Part shown: positions 50,491 to 62,000 of the stretch, piece after piece | How positions within the stretch are numbered: position 1 is the stretch's first letter | Layout: every line of letters starts with the position of its first letter | DNA from: Branchiostoma floridae | Lineage: Eukaryota > Chordata > Leptocardii > Amphioxiformes > Branchiostomatidae | Assembly (NCBI RefSeq): GCF_000003815.2 | Contig: NC_049983.1 | Location: 18,102,760 to 18,164,759 of the forward strand | Length of the DNA stretch: 62,000 bases | Reading direction: 5' to 3' | The notes under the pieces: model-generated | Database searches by the model: none | The model's input: only the letters and a program-made list of their open reading frames with translations | Told to the model about the DNA's origin: nothing | Program-made: the position numbers and the translations under genes

Positions 50491-50893
50491 TTAAGGTAGA
50501 ATACCAACCAATAATAAGCATGCACCAATCTTTTATGGGATTTATACTATAGCAGGATGTGTGCATTTATGATCGTGTTCAGTCGCAGTCGAACAGGAAA
50601 AGTCGAGGTCAGTGTTGATTCTCTAGTCAAGTTGATTCTTTGTTTCTTTGATATTTATTTGGTCATTTGGTCAGACGTACATGTATATGGGAGGATGGTA
50701 GGATAAACTAATCTTTGAAAAACTTGGGTGTAGTCAGAAATTGCTATTTAGTAAGTTGCTAATACGCTGCATGTTAGGACATGGCTTCATTTTCTTAACT
50801 TCAAACTGATGTAACCTGTCAGGCATAATTCTTATAGTGACTATAATATCTTTTTCCGTGGACTTTTTACTTTATACCCTGACAATTACTTAC

Positions 50894-51338
50894 TTCTCCT
50901 TCTGCATCTGAGCAATTCACGCCAGCTGAAAGTTTTAAATTCAGCCTCATCACTTCCAAACATAGCTAAATACTTTTGAAGCAAAAGTCTGAGCCTTTTC
51001 CTTAGTATTTCATTTTTGTCAAATAATTCATTTTCGGGTTCAACATAGATTTGATAGTAATTCATAAGATACCATGGAAGCAAAGGCTTAAATGCAAGCT
51101 GTCATATCTCTCTTCAAATCTGGAAATAATCAGTGCTTAGACGATGTGCATGAAAGAAGAACAGAGCCATAAAGCTGTCCTTACACGAATCTAATAAGGA
51201 CTGGACAAATATAATATAAAATTTGGTATCAACAAGAAAATGCTGTAAGGAATGGCATATCCGGTCTGATTGTGATACAAATTCAATAACACTGCCGTCA
51301 AACAGTGAAGTAAGAAGTTTTATACACATCACAGGTCT
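50894..51338 (-). pseudogene. Unidentified protein-coding-like fragment with two in-frame TGA codons
   Basis: On the minus strand one frame stays open for about 148 codons except for two TGA codons near 51111 and 51099. It encodes sequence with normal protein composition, for example HRLSTDYFQI before the stops and LLPWYLMNYYQIYVEPENEL after them, then a charged stretch LRKRLRLLLQKYLAMFG. It ends at a perfect GTAAGT donor at 50888-50893, so it looks like an exon. A TAA bounds it upstream. I do not recognise the protein. The corresponding parts of the A-B and B-C intervals lack it. It could be a decayed captured gene fragment or an exon of a transposon. Confidence 0.45.
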
Positions 51339-52093
51339 TTAATGGTACTCTTTCGTCTTGAACTTCGAAGTGCAGAAAGATTTTAATCATTTACCGGGAT
51401 CAGATTGTGATGACGTTGACAGTGATCTATGTCTAAGGGAATGTCAGCACCAGATGCAAGACTACCTTATGTCGAGTCTGACATAGTTGGTGCCTATTTT
51501 AGGAATCTAAGAAAACAATGACAATCTATGTGTAATGTAACGTATTTACTGAGATCCTCTGTGCCCTTCATCATTCGTTTTATTATCAATGTGGAAATCT
51601 GGTAGTGAGTGTCTATGGTTATATTTCATTCTATTCTTAGCACCGATTGTTAATTAGTCCTTAAATGATGAGTACTTGCCTGTGGACATTTGTAGATGTG
51701 CCTCTTACATCTGCACCACTGTGCCAAGTATTCACTACAAATGTATTATGGTAAGCACGTTTGGGCAATAGTCTATTACTGGTACTCGACCATCGAGCAA
51801 CCATCCAAACATAACCTTTACGCATCTAACTCCAGACGAAAATTAGTCATGACAGTTCCAGAAATGTGAACACCTGCTTGGTTGATGGCGCTGGTATGTG
51901 AAATATTGACCTTTTTGTCTGTGTTGATTGTAGGTACTTGGTACTCCGATGCAGCAAGTGTGTGAAAGTACGTGTGCCTACCGATTCCGAACATGCAGAA
52001 TGTCATCATTGATCAACGATGGACCACCAAGAGTCGGTATGTCCACCAATGTTTTTTTTAATGTTTGTATATAATGCGTTGTCTGGACATGAC

Positions 52094-52107
52094 AGAGAGA
52101 GAGAGAG
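52094..52107. repeat. (AG)7 microsatellite
   Basis: A short perfect dinucleotide run in the C-D interval. Confidence 0.85.
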
Positions 52108-52349
52108 TCTCCGCTAAATAACAAGTGATCATGACATGTAATGAGCTAGGCCATCTGAACGCATATACAAATTACAGACCGTTTCAGTGTGAGAATCCCC
52201 AGACTGACTGTTCAGTGGAGACCGTGAGCCGAAGTAAATTGACTAGAATGCCACACAGGCTTACATAAGTGCCTTGTAGGACTGCATTCGTTGTTTTTTT
52301 TATACTAGCAAGCTTATAGTAGTGGTAGTTATAATTCCAGCTTGGTACT

Positions 52350-52500
52350 GTATCCTTTCCAGTCCATCATCATTTTTTCTGTACATGGATTCCATACTGT
52401 TGCAGCATATTCAAGGTTCCGTCAGACTAGTGTTGTGTATGCAAGTGCTGTTTTGTATTTGCTGGGTATACTGTGTGTGTTCACTCTGTAAGTTCCATTC
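52350..52500 (-). mobile_element. Worn LINE reverse transcriptase fragment
   Basis: The minus-strand translation reads YKTALAYTTLV, then a frame break, then RNLEYAATVWNPCTEK. This is the block found near the C-terminal end of CR1/Jockey-like transcriptases (usually close to AYTTLVRP.LEYAATVWDP). It is short, frameshifted and has no visible ends, so it is an old remnant. It lies about 400 bp downstream of gene D. Confidence 0.55.
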
Positions 52501-52948
52501 CATTCAGAATAGAATGCACTTTCCGGCTTTATAAGGTTTTCATTCCGTCAACTTTTGTCTCGCCTAGAGTTTGCTTTCTAATGTACTAATTGTTGTCTTC
52601 AAAGAATGGGGTCTGCTTTATTTAGTTTTTGGAAGGTATGAGGTACCTTGGGAAGATTGCGTTATTCTGCTGACATGTATGGTTTTTGATCTTTTACTCG
52701 GCTCCAATGTTTGTTTTCTTGCCAAGTTACTTACAAGACTCTATAGTCTTTGTAATCTGCAGCCTGCTCCCTAAGATCTGATGGCGGGAGTGAGTGGGGA
52801 TCCCACGTGTGGGTTAGACCCTGAGAGCGACTGCATCCAATTAACAACTTTGATCCCCGGGGGGGCCCAAAGATCCACTATGATCTATTTCGTTGATCCA
52901 TTAACCTTAACTTCAGTGACGAGAGACAAGGTAGCAGTGGGACCACAT

Positions 52949-52954
52949 TTTATT
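52949..52954 (-). terminator. Gene D poly(A) signal
   Basis: AATAAA on the minus strand, 111 nt after the TAA. The flanking bases (plus-strand ACATTTTATT) are shared with genes B and C. Confidence 0.75.
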
Positions 52955-53064
52955 GCAGGATTCAGATGAAATTACCAACAGATGAAACGAAAGACAGAGC
53001 AGGATAAGGTAATCAGGAGTCTACGATAGCACAAAGCGAAGCGATTTCACGACTGGTTGTCGGT

Positions 53065-56000
53065 TTACACGCGAGACTTGGAGCGAAGCTTGTTGAGGGA
53101 GCTCTCGGCGATCTCGGCACGCTCCAGGTTGTCCTCGTACTCGTGCTGGGTCTTGCGGTACTTGGCCATGTTGGAAGATGCCTGCTCCTCCTGTATCGAG
53201 TAAAAGTGATTTGAAATTGTTATGTCAGGTGACACAATCTAAGACTAAAACATTTCGAAACTTCAAGTCCCGAATTTATTTTGTTTAGAAGGGGATACTT
53301 ACAGCCTCCTCCACTTGGCGCTTGAAGGTCTTGATCTTCAGCTGCAGCTTCTCGACCAGCTCCTGGATGCGCTCCTGGTTCTTGCGGTCCTCGTCGGCCT
53401 GGAAGCTCATCTCCTTGAGACGACGCTCGTTCTTACGCAGCTGCTTCAGGTCCTCCTGGTGCAGGCGGCTGTGGTGGGCAATCTCGTTCTCCAGATCGCG
53501 GATCTAATAGATCACCAAACGAAGACGGTGAATATTAATCACGTTATAGGTTGTATGCCTTTGAGTTTGTACTGATAATCCATCTGATATTGAAGTAGCA
53601 AATGATTAGACAGAGCAGCCATACTCCATGCTTACCCTGTTCTCTTGCTTCTGGATGGCACGCTTGCCTCCCTTGAGTGCGATGGCCTCAGCCTCATCCA
53701 GGCGGCGCTGCAGGTCCTTCATGTTGGCGTCCAAGTTTCGCTTCACCTTCTCGGCGTGCTGAGAGTTCTCCTGCTCCACACGCAGATCCTCAGCCATACG
53801 GGATGTCTAGTTGTAAAGGAGATCACTTTAATACAGAACCCTTTTCATTGAGACATATGAACTCCCATGATAATTATCACAAATGTATAGAACAATATCT
53901 TCGTTTGTGTTCATTTCGGGATGTTATCGTTTGAATTGTTAAAAATCAAGTTATGATTATAGCCGAAGTAGGCAAACTATACATACATCAGCCATGGCTT
54001 TCTTAGCCCTCTCCTCTGTACTCTTGTGGTCACTGATGACCTCTTCCAGCTCGGACTGGATCTGCGACAGGTCACCGTCCAGCTTCCGCTTGTGTCCGGA
54101 CAGGGCTGAGTTCTGTGTGCTCAGCTCACCAAGCCTCTCGTTGGTTTCAACTAGCTGAGAATCAGCGACCTTACGAGCTCTTTCTGCGTTGTCCAGTGCG
54201 CCTCGCACCTGAAGTGGAATATGTCAGGCAAAGCGTGGACACTCTCAGAATGTGGATAGGGATGATTAAAATTCGTAAGGATTATTAATTTTTCGTCAAA
54301 TCTATAACTTAAATGTTTAAATACATGTACCTACCTCATCAGCTTCGCTCACCAGCATCTGGCACTTGCGCTCAGACATGTTGTACTGCTCACGGATCTC
54401 ATCGCGCTGCCGCTGTTCGTCGTCAATGGTAACCTGTAAGAAAAGGAAACTATGGTTAATTTCTTTCCTTATGTAACAAACATTTACTTTGAATTTCTCA
54501 TATGCCGATACATAGATCGATCTATTCCTCATCAACAAAGATAATGAGATACCTGCATCTCCTGGATTTGGGAGTGCAGCTTGGCAATGGTCTTCCTGGC
54601 CTCAGCGTTGGACCTGTTGGCGGTCTCCAGCTGAACCTCAACCTCGTTGAGATGGCCTTCCAGGAATTTCTTCGCTCGTTGTGCTTCTCCCTTCTGTTTT
54701 GTCTCGATCTCTATAGAGGCCTGCACGCTATCCATGGCACGAGCCTGGTTTTTACTAGAGCATTAAAGATATAAACTGCATCAAAAGTCTGGAAAATCTT
54801 AAGGATACAAATAAATTTACACCTAGCTTAGGACGGGGAGTAATTGTGAAACATGGCTCTACTCAGTAGAGACTCCTCTATTTTTTTTACAAAGACAAAG
54901 AAATGTGTACTGACTTATGTAAGTCGATAGATGATTATTAACTAAAACACTTGTCTTTTGATTCCCACTTTTAGATAGATTTACAAATCACACCACTCAC
55001 CGTGAGCTTTCAAACTCCTCTTCCTTTTCGGCGATCTTCTTCTCGATGTCACCCTTCAGCTGAGCCAGTTCAAGCTGAGTTCTGACAACCTGTGAGACGA
55101 GTCGTCAAAATTAGTGTGTTGAATAAGATATTAAAGCATTTCCAACCATTTGTTTATTTGCTGCATCGCGTACCTGATGTATTTCAAGTACGTTTTGCTA
55201 CCTACTTACTTTGCCCTGTTCAATCTCAAGAGCGCCCTCAGCCTCGTCCAATGCGTTCTGGAGCTCCTCCTTTTCAACGACCAGGCGCTTCTTGGTCTTC
55301 TCAAGTTCGTGGATGTTCTTTGCACTCTCCGATAATTGGTCGTTCAGGTCGTTAATTTCCTCTGTTGAGAGAAAAAAATCAAAGATTACATAAACCATAC
55401 ATGGTGAAGGCTGGCGGAAGTGAGCCCGACCGACAGTATAACAAAATAGTTTTTTGTTCCAATACATACCTTGCAAGACCTTATTCTCCTTCTTCAAGGC
55501 ATCAAGAGCCTCCACGCCTTCGTCGAAGACATTCTTCAGCTTCAGAAGCTCGGTCTGGTAGGCGCGATGTTCCTTCTGGGATGCTTCCAACTCGGCGCCC
55601 AGAGTTTCGCACTTCATCCTCCATTCGGTCATCTGTTTGTCGACCAGACGCTGCTTCTTCTCCAGCTGAGACGCCAGTGTGTTGGCCTTTTCCACATCCA
55701 ACATCAGGTCCTCCACCTCGCCAGCCAACCTGTTCTTGGTCTTCTCCAGGCTGGCACACTTGGCGTTGGCGGACTCAACCTGCTCCTCGGCGTCTTGCAG
55801 ACGGGCTGCCAGTTTCTTCTTGGCCTCCTCCAACTCCTCGGTCCTCTGGATGGCGTCGGTCTCATACTTAGAGCGCCATGCCGCCACCTCAGAGTTAGCC
55901 TTGGCCAGGTTGCGCTGAATCTCGGACTTGGCCTCCTGCTCCTCCTCCAGGGACTCACGCAGAGCATCGCAGTCTGACTGAGTAGCACGCAGCTGGTGAG

Positions 56001-59000
56001 CTAGGCCGTTCTTTCCCTTGGTCTCCTCCTCGAGCTGTCGTTTGACTTCCTCCATCTGTTGTGTAAGCATGCTCTTGGTTCTGTACATTGAAAGATAAAC
56101 ATCTGCTTAGATATTTGTCTCTCAAGTCGACAATACTTTTTTCAATAAAATCCTCCCCCTTACGCATTTACAACATATACATAATGTGTACCTGCTGAGC
56201 TGGTTTGCAATTCCTTCTGACTCCTCCAGCTGGCGCTGCAGGTCGTTGTTCTCTGCGGTCAAGCGTGTTTTCAGTGATCCCAGTTCTTGTGCACCACGGG
56301 CATTCTCCTCCAGCCTTTGGTTGGCCTCCACGTGCTGATCTTCAAGCTGCTTGTTCATTTTCTCAGCTTGGACCTTAAATACAGTAAGTCTTTAGGTTAG
56401 TTCAAATCATCCGAACGTATTTTGTTAATACAGAAAGTCTTTAGGTTACTTCAAATCATCTGAATGTGATTTCGAAGTTAAGCCTCTGATGGCTTTTCAG
56501 ACTGCGTTTGCGGAAAAATGTGAATATAATAACAAGATCTTTCACCAATAGTAGTCTTAAAATAACGAAGCCATTAAGCAATAGCGAGAACGTCAGGATT
56601 GATTACCCTCTGCTTGGTGACCTGCTCAACGTTGGAAGCCAGATCATCGACCTCCACCCTGAGGGAGTTCTTCTCCTTCTCCAGCTTGGCCTTGGCCCTC
56701 TGCAGATTCTCGACTGACTCAGACATGTCCGCCACGGTGTCGTTGTGCTTCTTCCTCAAGCTGGCGGTGGCAGCTTCATGGCCAATGGTAGCCTCCTCCA
56801 GCTCACGACGAACCTATTATGTGATCGTACGTATGACAATGGGCTTGCAGCAACGTCACTACAACATATAATCTTCTTTATTGTCCTACCACACGCAGGT
56901 CGATGTATACACAGGACAATACACTATTTGAAACACGAATGCACCTGGGTTGTTCCTGTAATTTATAAGTGTGCCATTAACAAAAAGAACAGCCAAGATT
57001 TTTCAATATCATAATATGTTACCTTCTGAAGCTCAGCCTCGCGCTTCTTGTTCTGCTCAACCTGTGCAGCTGTCGCACCGCTAGATTCTTCAAGCTTCTC
57101 ACCGATGTCTTCCAACTCACGCGAGAGTTCGGCACGCTGCCTCTCCAGCTGTTGATTATATACACGCGTGTGTTATTGATTGTGCAGCTCTATTGAAACA
57201 ATTTCTCATTTCGAATCCAAGAACTTTGCATACCACAGACGGTGAACCCAACAGTAACCTCACCAGACATGCATACTGTGATATATACATGTATATTTAT
57301 ATATATAGTAGCTTCATTTAAAAGATCGACCCTTCATATATGCCATTGTATAGTACTTTTGCACGGGCTGCTCTTTCTGTCTCCAGTTCCTCCTCCAGCT
57401 CCTCGATCCTGCCCTGCAGCTCCTTAGTCTTCTTCTGCTGCTGAGTTGCCAGGGAAGTCTCGTCCTCAACCTTAGTGTTCAGGGCGTTGATCTCAAACTC
57501 TTTCCTGTACGGGCCATAGCAAAGCGATTTGTTATCTTAAACTATTGGTAAGAGGTGTTTTATGCTGAGATGTGTTGTTCTACAGCTAAGAAATCTACGC
57601 AACGTTGATCAACACTCACTTCTTCAGCTTCTCCTCAAGTTCAACCTTGTAGCGCTCCAGTTCAATCACCAGATCCTGGGCGTTCTTCAGGTCGTTCTCC
57701 AGCTTCCTCTTGACGCGGTCAACATCCGCACGGATTTTCTTGTCATGCTCCAGGTTGTCCTCAAGCTAAAGTTAAGGGCGTAAATGTCAGCATTTCCAAA
57801 AGGTAATCAGAACGAAAAATCAAATGATGTCAATATGTTTTTTAGATTTTAACAAATTTATTTCGATATATTTACTCTGAGATGACCCAATACTTGAACG
57901 TTTTCTCAGAAGTTGACATTATCCCAGCATGGAGTGAATATAATGTGCATCTTACGTCATCCAAGGTCTGCTCCAGCTTGACTTTGAGCTTGGTGAGGTT
58001 CTGGGTCTTGTCTTCCTCGGACTGGAGGTCATCCAGGGTTTGCTGAAATGTACCAGATAGATGTAAGTGAGCTGATTACCCAACATTATGTCTCGAGTCT
58101 ACAAATAATTGAAATCCGAAAGGATTCTTGAAATGGGAAGCGATGTAAGAGCAAAAAAGGGGGAGCCTACCGCATTGAGCTCCTCCAGCTTCTTCTTCTC
58201 GCGGCCGAGCTTGCCGATCAGCTCGTCGTTCACGGCCACCTCCTCAGTCATGGCGCGCAGTTTGTCCTCCACCTCCTGTTTGTCCTTCTCCCTCTTGCTT
58301 AGTTTGAGCGAGATGGATTCAATTTCCTTCTTCATCTCGTCGCATTCCTGCTCCGCCTGTGTAAATAAAAGAAATGGTCAATGTTGGAAAATCATTCGCA
58401 ATGCCCGAATTCGAAAAACAGTACTATACTTTTTCTGAATCTGCGACAGCCAATATTTTCTTTTGAAACTAATGGGCTAAATTTAGCTCCCAAGATATAT
58501 TTATAAACATTATGAAATGGGACTGTGTTTGACGATGCATATGAGAACTGGCTTAGGTGGACTCATGGTATGCTTGTGATGTACCTTCATCTTCTTGGAC
58601 TCCATCTGCCTGTTCTGGTCGGAAACATCCTCCACGCGCTCCTCGATTTCCTGCAGCTGAGCGTCCAGTTCTGCCTTCTCCTTCAGCAGGGAGTTCACGC
58701 GCTCCTCGCCGTTCAGCATGATGTCTCTCTCCTATGGAGGGAATTTAACCAGTTTTGTTAGGATACTACATGTTTGATAGTCTATTCAATAGAGAGAAAA
58801 TCTAATTCTAATGATGGTCATGGGAATAATATCTGAACATGTTTTGCGTGCACACGACATGCTATTCATTATTTTCCTTCAATTAAACTCTGGATGGGTA
58901 CAGTTACGTCATAGGCCAAGACTTTAATTAATTATACCTTGGTTTCTTTGCCACCATAGTATCACAACGTATGTATTATAGATAGGCATATAATAATCTT

Positions 59001-59110
59001 ACGTTGAATAGAAGCTCATTGATCTTGTCCTTGGCGGCTTGGACGTCGTTGTACTTTGCTTGTAACTCAGCCCGATCCTTGGTAACCTTCTCATAGTGTT
59101 TTTCCATTGC
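53065..59110 (-). other. Gene D rod exons 18-35
   Basis: Exons in gene order: 59003-59110, 58585-58731, 58171-58356, 57956-58042, 57620-57765, 57357-57504, 57023-57148, 56607-56813, 56192-56373, 55470-56080, 55210-55361, 55001-55089, 54553-54754, 54335-54433, 53987-54208, 53636-53806, 53303-53503, 53065-53190. Exon 18 is the normal 108 nt, which makes D the best comparison for the damaged exon 18 of C. Small private changes are EEKLKK for EEKYKK at the end of exon 22 and ENARGAQ for ENARVAQ in exon 26. Confidence 0.94.
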
Positions 59111-61843
59111 CTAAAGGAAAATGGAGTTAGCATGTTCTTTAGCCCACAATCACCAGACAGCATCACACATACACATACACAGAGTGTTTGTATACTGTGT
59201 TTACTTATAGGTACGTATGTTTGCCATGTTTCAAAAGGCTCGCCATTTGTTGAGATGTAATTGAGAAAACGTTCACACTGAACAGGATCGAGATTTATAA
59301 TATGCCAAATAATAGGTCACAGAATCAGAGTACCTTGTCTTGTAGTTGACGATGTTGTTTACTGTTGACTGATCGGCTACATTCAGGTCGACATATTTGA
59401 TCAGGAAAACGAATGTGATAATTGTTGTGTCGGTTCTACATTAGAAGGTATCCGACAATCCATGGAACAGCTCTTCTTCGAATGTCGTTAATTATGTTGT
59501 TGGTAAATGGCCTGTTGGTTCTAATACTCAAGAGTGGTTGTTAAAAACCCTAACGTTTGATAACGTACCGCGAATTTTATCTTGGTTTCCTTGAGCAGTT
59601 CCTCTGCCATGCCTCCAGTCAGCTTGGGCTGCAGCGCCTGGTACATCTTGATCCACCAGTCGTTGCGCAGCCTGAACCATGCACGGATGTTGCGCTGCAG
59701 TGTGCCGACAGCAGCTCTAAAGAGGATAAAATAACATATATCTGACAAATTTGTCCTCAGGATTGAAGTACTATATGAATTCGCTCAAAGATATCCATAT
59801 GTAAAATCATCGGCAATGAGTCATTATTCAGGCTGAAATTGTACGTCATTCGGCAAAACTTGACCACTAACCTTGAACCCCACAGCTTCATGTACTTCCT
59901 CCGCTGGAGCTTGCCTAAGACGCGAGCTTGCATTTTCACATAGATTTCGTTGACTTTCTCCTCGCGGATCTCCTCAAGGATAGCCAGGGTGCCGGCCTTG
60001 AAGAACACCTTGTTGAGACCACAGGAATACCTGGCCTTCTCAAGCTTGATTTTGTCCAAGATCATCTGGCAGGCTTCCCTACCCTCCAAAAATTCGTTGG
60101 GATCGAACAAATCAGCGGCGAGGACCTTGTACCTGTAGATGTAGATAAGATTTGTTAGTTCAGTGTTTGATGTCTTATTGACTGACCCTACGGAAACAAC
60201 TTTTGCTAAAGCATCATACAATGTGGTATTCACACCTGTCGAAGAAGTCGGCATAGATACTCCTGTTGGGGAATCCCTTCTGACAGATACGGATACCCTC
60301 AAGTACACCGTTGCAAGTCAGCTGGTTGAAGACCAGAGGCCCGTCGATGATACCACCAGTCTTGATTTCGTTGGGGATCAGGCAACGCACGAAGCTGGGG
60401 TAGGTGGCGTGGAGGTTGGCCATCAGGGATCCAAGTTGCTCCTATTGGAATTGAATACTCAGAGTGAAGTAACGAAGCTTTGGGTTTTCATTGAGGCGTT
60501 AATGATGCAAGTGATGCTGAAGTGCAAATCAGATACCCGTTTACTCGTTATGTGTAAGCTGCTAGTAGAAACCTTACCCTGTGAACACTGGTAACAGTCT
60601 GCATGGAACCGCTCTTCTTCCTTTTGCCGCCACTTTTGTCAGCTGGAAGAGTATGATAGAATATTGTATCACAAAAATCACCAAGATTGGCAGCACAACC
60701 CAAATGAATATGTTTGAGCGTGTTAATAAAACAAACAGTTATTTGAAAATAACTGACCAGCCTGCTCTTCTGCTGTCTGGTAGTCTGCCCAAATGAAAGG
60801 CATAAGCGGGTTCTTGCTGCCCTTCAGGGTGATGACAGCGCTCTCGTTCACTGGGTCCTTGTTCTTGTCCAGCCAGTTGGAGATGTTGTAGGCCACAGGT
60901 CCGGCGTAGTGACCCAGCTCAAAGTGAGCCTCGTACTTCTTCTTGCCTGGCTTGGGCTTGCCGTACTTGGGATGCTTGCCCAGATGAGTGTTGTGCAGCT
61001 TCTCGATGAAGGTCTGGTCAGAGGCCTTAGGCATGATACACTGTTCCTCCAGCGTTGGCAACAGGCCTCCTTTCTGTAAACACACGACATTGTGTCATAT
61101 TAGTGGTGATTTAACATCCATGACAAAAGGCATCATCATTCAGCGTGATACCAACCACGGGATATGACCTACATGCTGTTACATGTCACTGATCAGCTCC
61201 CCGGAATGTGTAGAAAGGCAGAGGCAGCAATAATTGTAACATGTTAAAGAAAGATTGTAAAAAAAAACCTTTTCAATCAGTTCCAAGCAGGCCGCCAAGT
61301 CCATCCCGAAGTCGACAAAGGTCCATTCGATCTGCTCGGCCTTGTACTCCTCCTGCTCTTGTACGAACATGTGGTGGTTGAAGAACTGCTGCAGCTTCTC
61401 GTTGGTGTAGTTGATACAGATCTGATCGAGACTGTTGAGCTGTAAGGATAACGTCATAACTATAAGTATTGCAACAGAAACGAGGCATCAAGATTTCGCC
61501 AACCAATGTAACAATAGAAATGTGAATCATCCTAAGGAATTTCATTCGCCGTGAGGTTTATCTGAAGAGGTCACCTCGAAGATCTCAAAGCCAGCGATAT
61601 CCAGCACACCAATGAAGAAGGCTCTCTCGTGCTCAGTAGCCAGGGTCACGTTACATACGTCGATCAGGTACTTGAAGACCTTGCCATAGATACCCTTGGC
61701 CAAGCCACTAGTGGAGTTCATACACTGTTGGCCAGTCTGGCCTTTCGTGACAAACTCGTTGCCGACCTTGACACGTGGCTTCAAGATGTTGTTCAAAAGT
61801 TGCATGCCATCGACGCCGAACAGCCGGCCTGCTTTCTCCGCAG
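53065..61843 (-). CDS. Gene D: muscle (class II) myosin heavy chain, 5' end beyond the right edge
   Basis: Twenty-five coding exons are visible, encoding residues from about 376 to 1,923; the promoter and exons 1-10 lie to the right of the window. The TAA is at 53065-53067. The first visible motor motif is switch II (DIAGFE) in exon 11. All exon lengths and phases equal those of gene B, and no frame defect was seen. D is the closest relative of C: most introns from exon 11 to exon 19 align almost base for base with C. Two charged residues just before switch II (K438 and E441 in the other copies) are both valine in D. D shares FIWADYQ with gene A at the end of exon 13. Confidence 0.95.
56378..56469. 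repeat. 50-bp-period tandem duplication in intron 25 of gene D
   Basis: AATACAG followed by AAGTCTTTAGGTTA and TTCAAATCATC occurs at 56378 and again at 56428. The equivalent introns of A, B and C lack it. Confidence 0.8.
59569..61843 (-). other. Gene D motor (C-terminal part) and neck exons 11-17
   Basis: Exons in gene order: 61575-61843, 61269-61439, 60758-61073, 60578-60642, 60236-60441, 59872-60132, 59569-59716. They cover switch II, the relay ([14 protein letters not shown]), the lower 50K domain, loop 2 (GGKRKK), the SH1/SH2 helices ([18 protein letters not shown]), the converter and both IQ segments. The sequence right of 61843 is intron 10, which matches gene C up to the point where C carries its inserted retroelement tail. 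Confidence 0.93.
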
Positions 61844-62000
61844 CTGCAATGGGGCAATTGATAACTCATATGATACAGTAACTGGACTACAGTACAAACT
61901 TGTGTATATCCTTTCATTTATAATAAAAAAATGACATACATAAGATACAGCTGTGTATCAGTATTTTACGTTTCTTGATGTGAACGACCACAAAAGTAGA

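Larger units (their letters stand above)
47477..52935. other. Intergenic region between genes C and D
   Basis: This is the longest interval. It contains three upstream modules (48363, 49080, 50366), the conserved AAGATGGCTAACC element at 48054-48080, the unidentified coding-like fragment at 50894-51338 and a LINE remnant at 52350-52500. Modules 2 and 3 sit in a roughly 1.3-kb tandem duplication: the similarity begins about 200 bp before each (TTGCGAAAGC near 48873, TCGCGAAAGC near 50184). Nothing else is recognisable in 51,550-52,300 beyond a short AG run at 52094-52107. Confidence 0.7.

Noticed and set aside
1-62000. CRISPR arrays, operons, ribosome binding sites or other prokaryotic features
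   Set aside because: The sequence is spliced eukaryotic genomic DNA throughout, and no such structures are present.

Overview
This is eukaryotic, intron-rich DNA carrying a head-to-tail cluster of muscle myosin II heavy chain genes, all on the minus strand. From right to left I call them D, C, B and A. B and C lie wholly inside the window. A loses its last exons at the left edge. D loses its promoter and first ten exons at the right edge. The family call is certain: GESGAGKT P-loop, switch I, DIAGFE switch II, the SH1/SH2 cysteines, two IQ-type segments, the head-rod proline and about 1,090 residues of coiled coil. The organism is an inference. Compact chordate-style sarcomeric genes, short introns, CR1-like retroelements and scaffold gaps suggest a lancelet (Branchiostoma), but the window does not prove it.

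The complete model (gene B) has a short 5' UTR exon, an exon carrying the ATG, and 33 further coding exons. It encodes 1,923 residues. Every coding exon found in A, C and D has the same length and phase as its B counterpart, with two exceptions, both in C. C has exons 4 and 5 fused (one intron lost), and its exon 18 is one base too long. That extra base shifts the frame and brings a stop at codon 952, so C is either a disabled copy or a local sequence error. C also carries a 5'-truncated LINE in intron 8, with a 10-bp target-site duplication, and a second, short retroelement tail in intron 10.

Layout: gene A about 1-11,557; intergenic 11.6-16.1 kb; gene B about 16,085-28,915; intergenic 28.9-32.5 kb; gene C about 32,510-47,265; intergenic 47.3-52.9 kb; gene D about 52,935 to the right edge. 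The three visible promoters share a TATA box, two inverted CCAAT boxes exactly 32 bp apart, and a CAGCTG E-box about 180-190 bp upstream of the TATA box. About 1 kb and further upstream of each lies a family of degenerate roughly 110-150 bp modules (seven copies seen), many with a CAGCTG core. The C-D interval also holds an unidentified protein-coding-like fragment with two in-frame TGA codons and a worn LINE fragment.

The genes probably supply closely related sarcomeric motors to striated muscle from parallel promoters. The copies have exchanged sequence: A is B-like around exon 16 but C/D-like in several nearby introns. I found no alternative (mutually exclusive) exons, so diversity here seems to come from gene copies.
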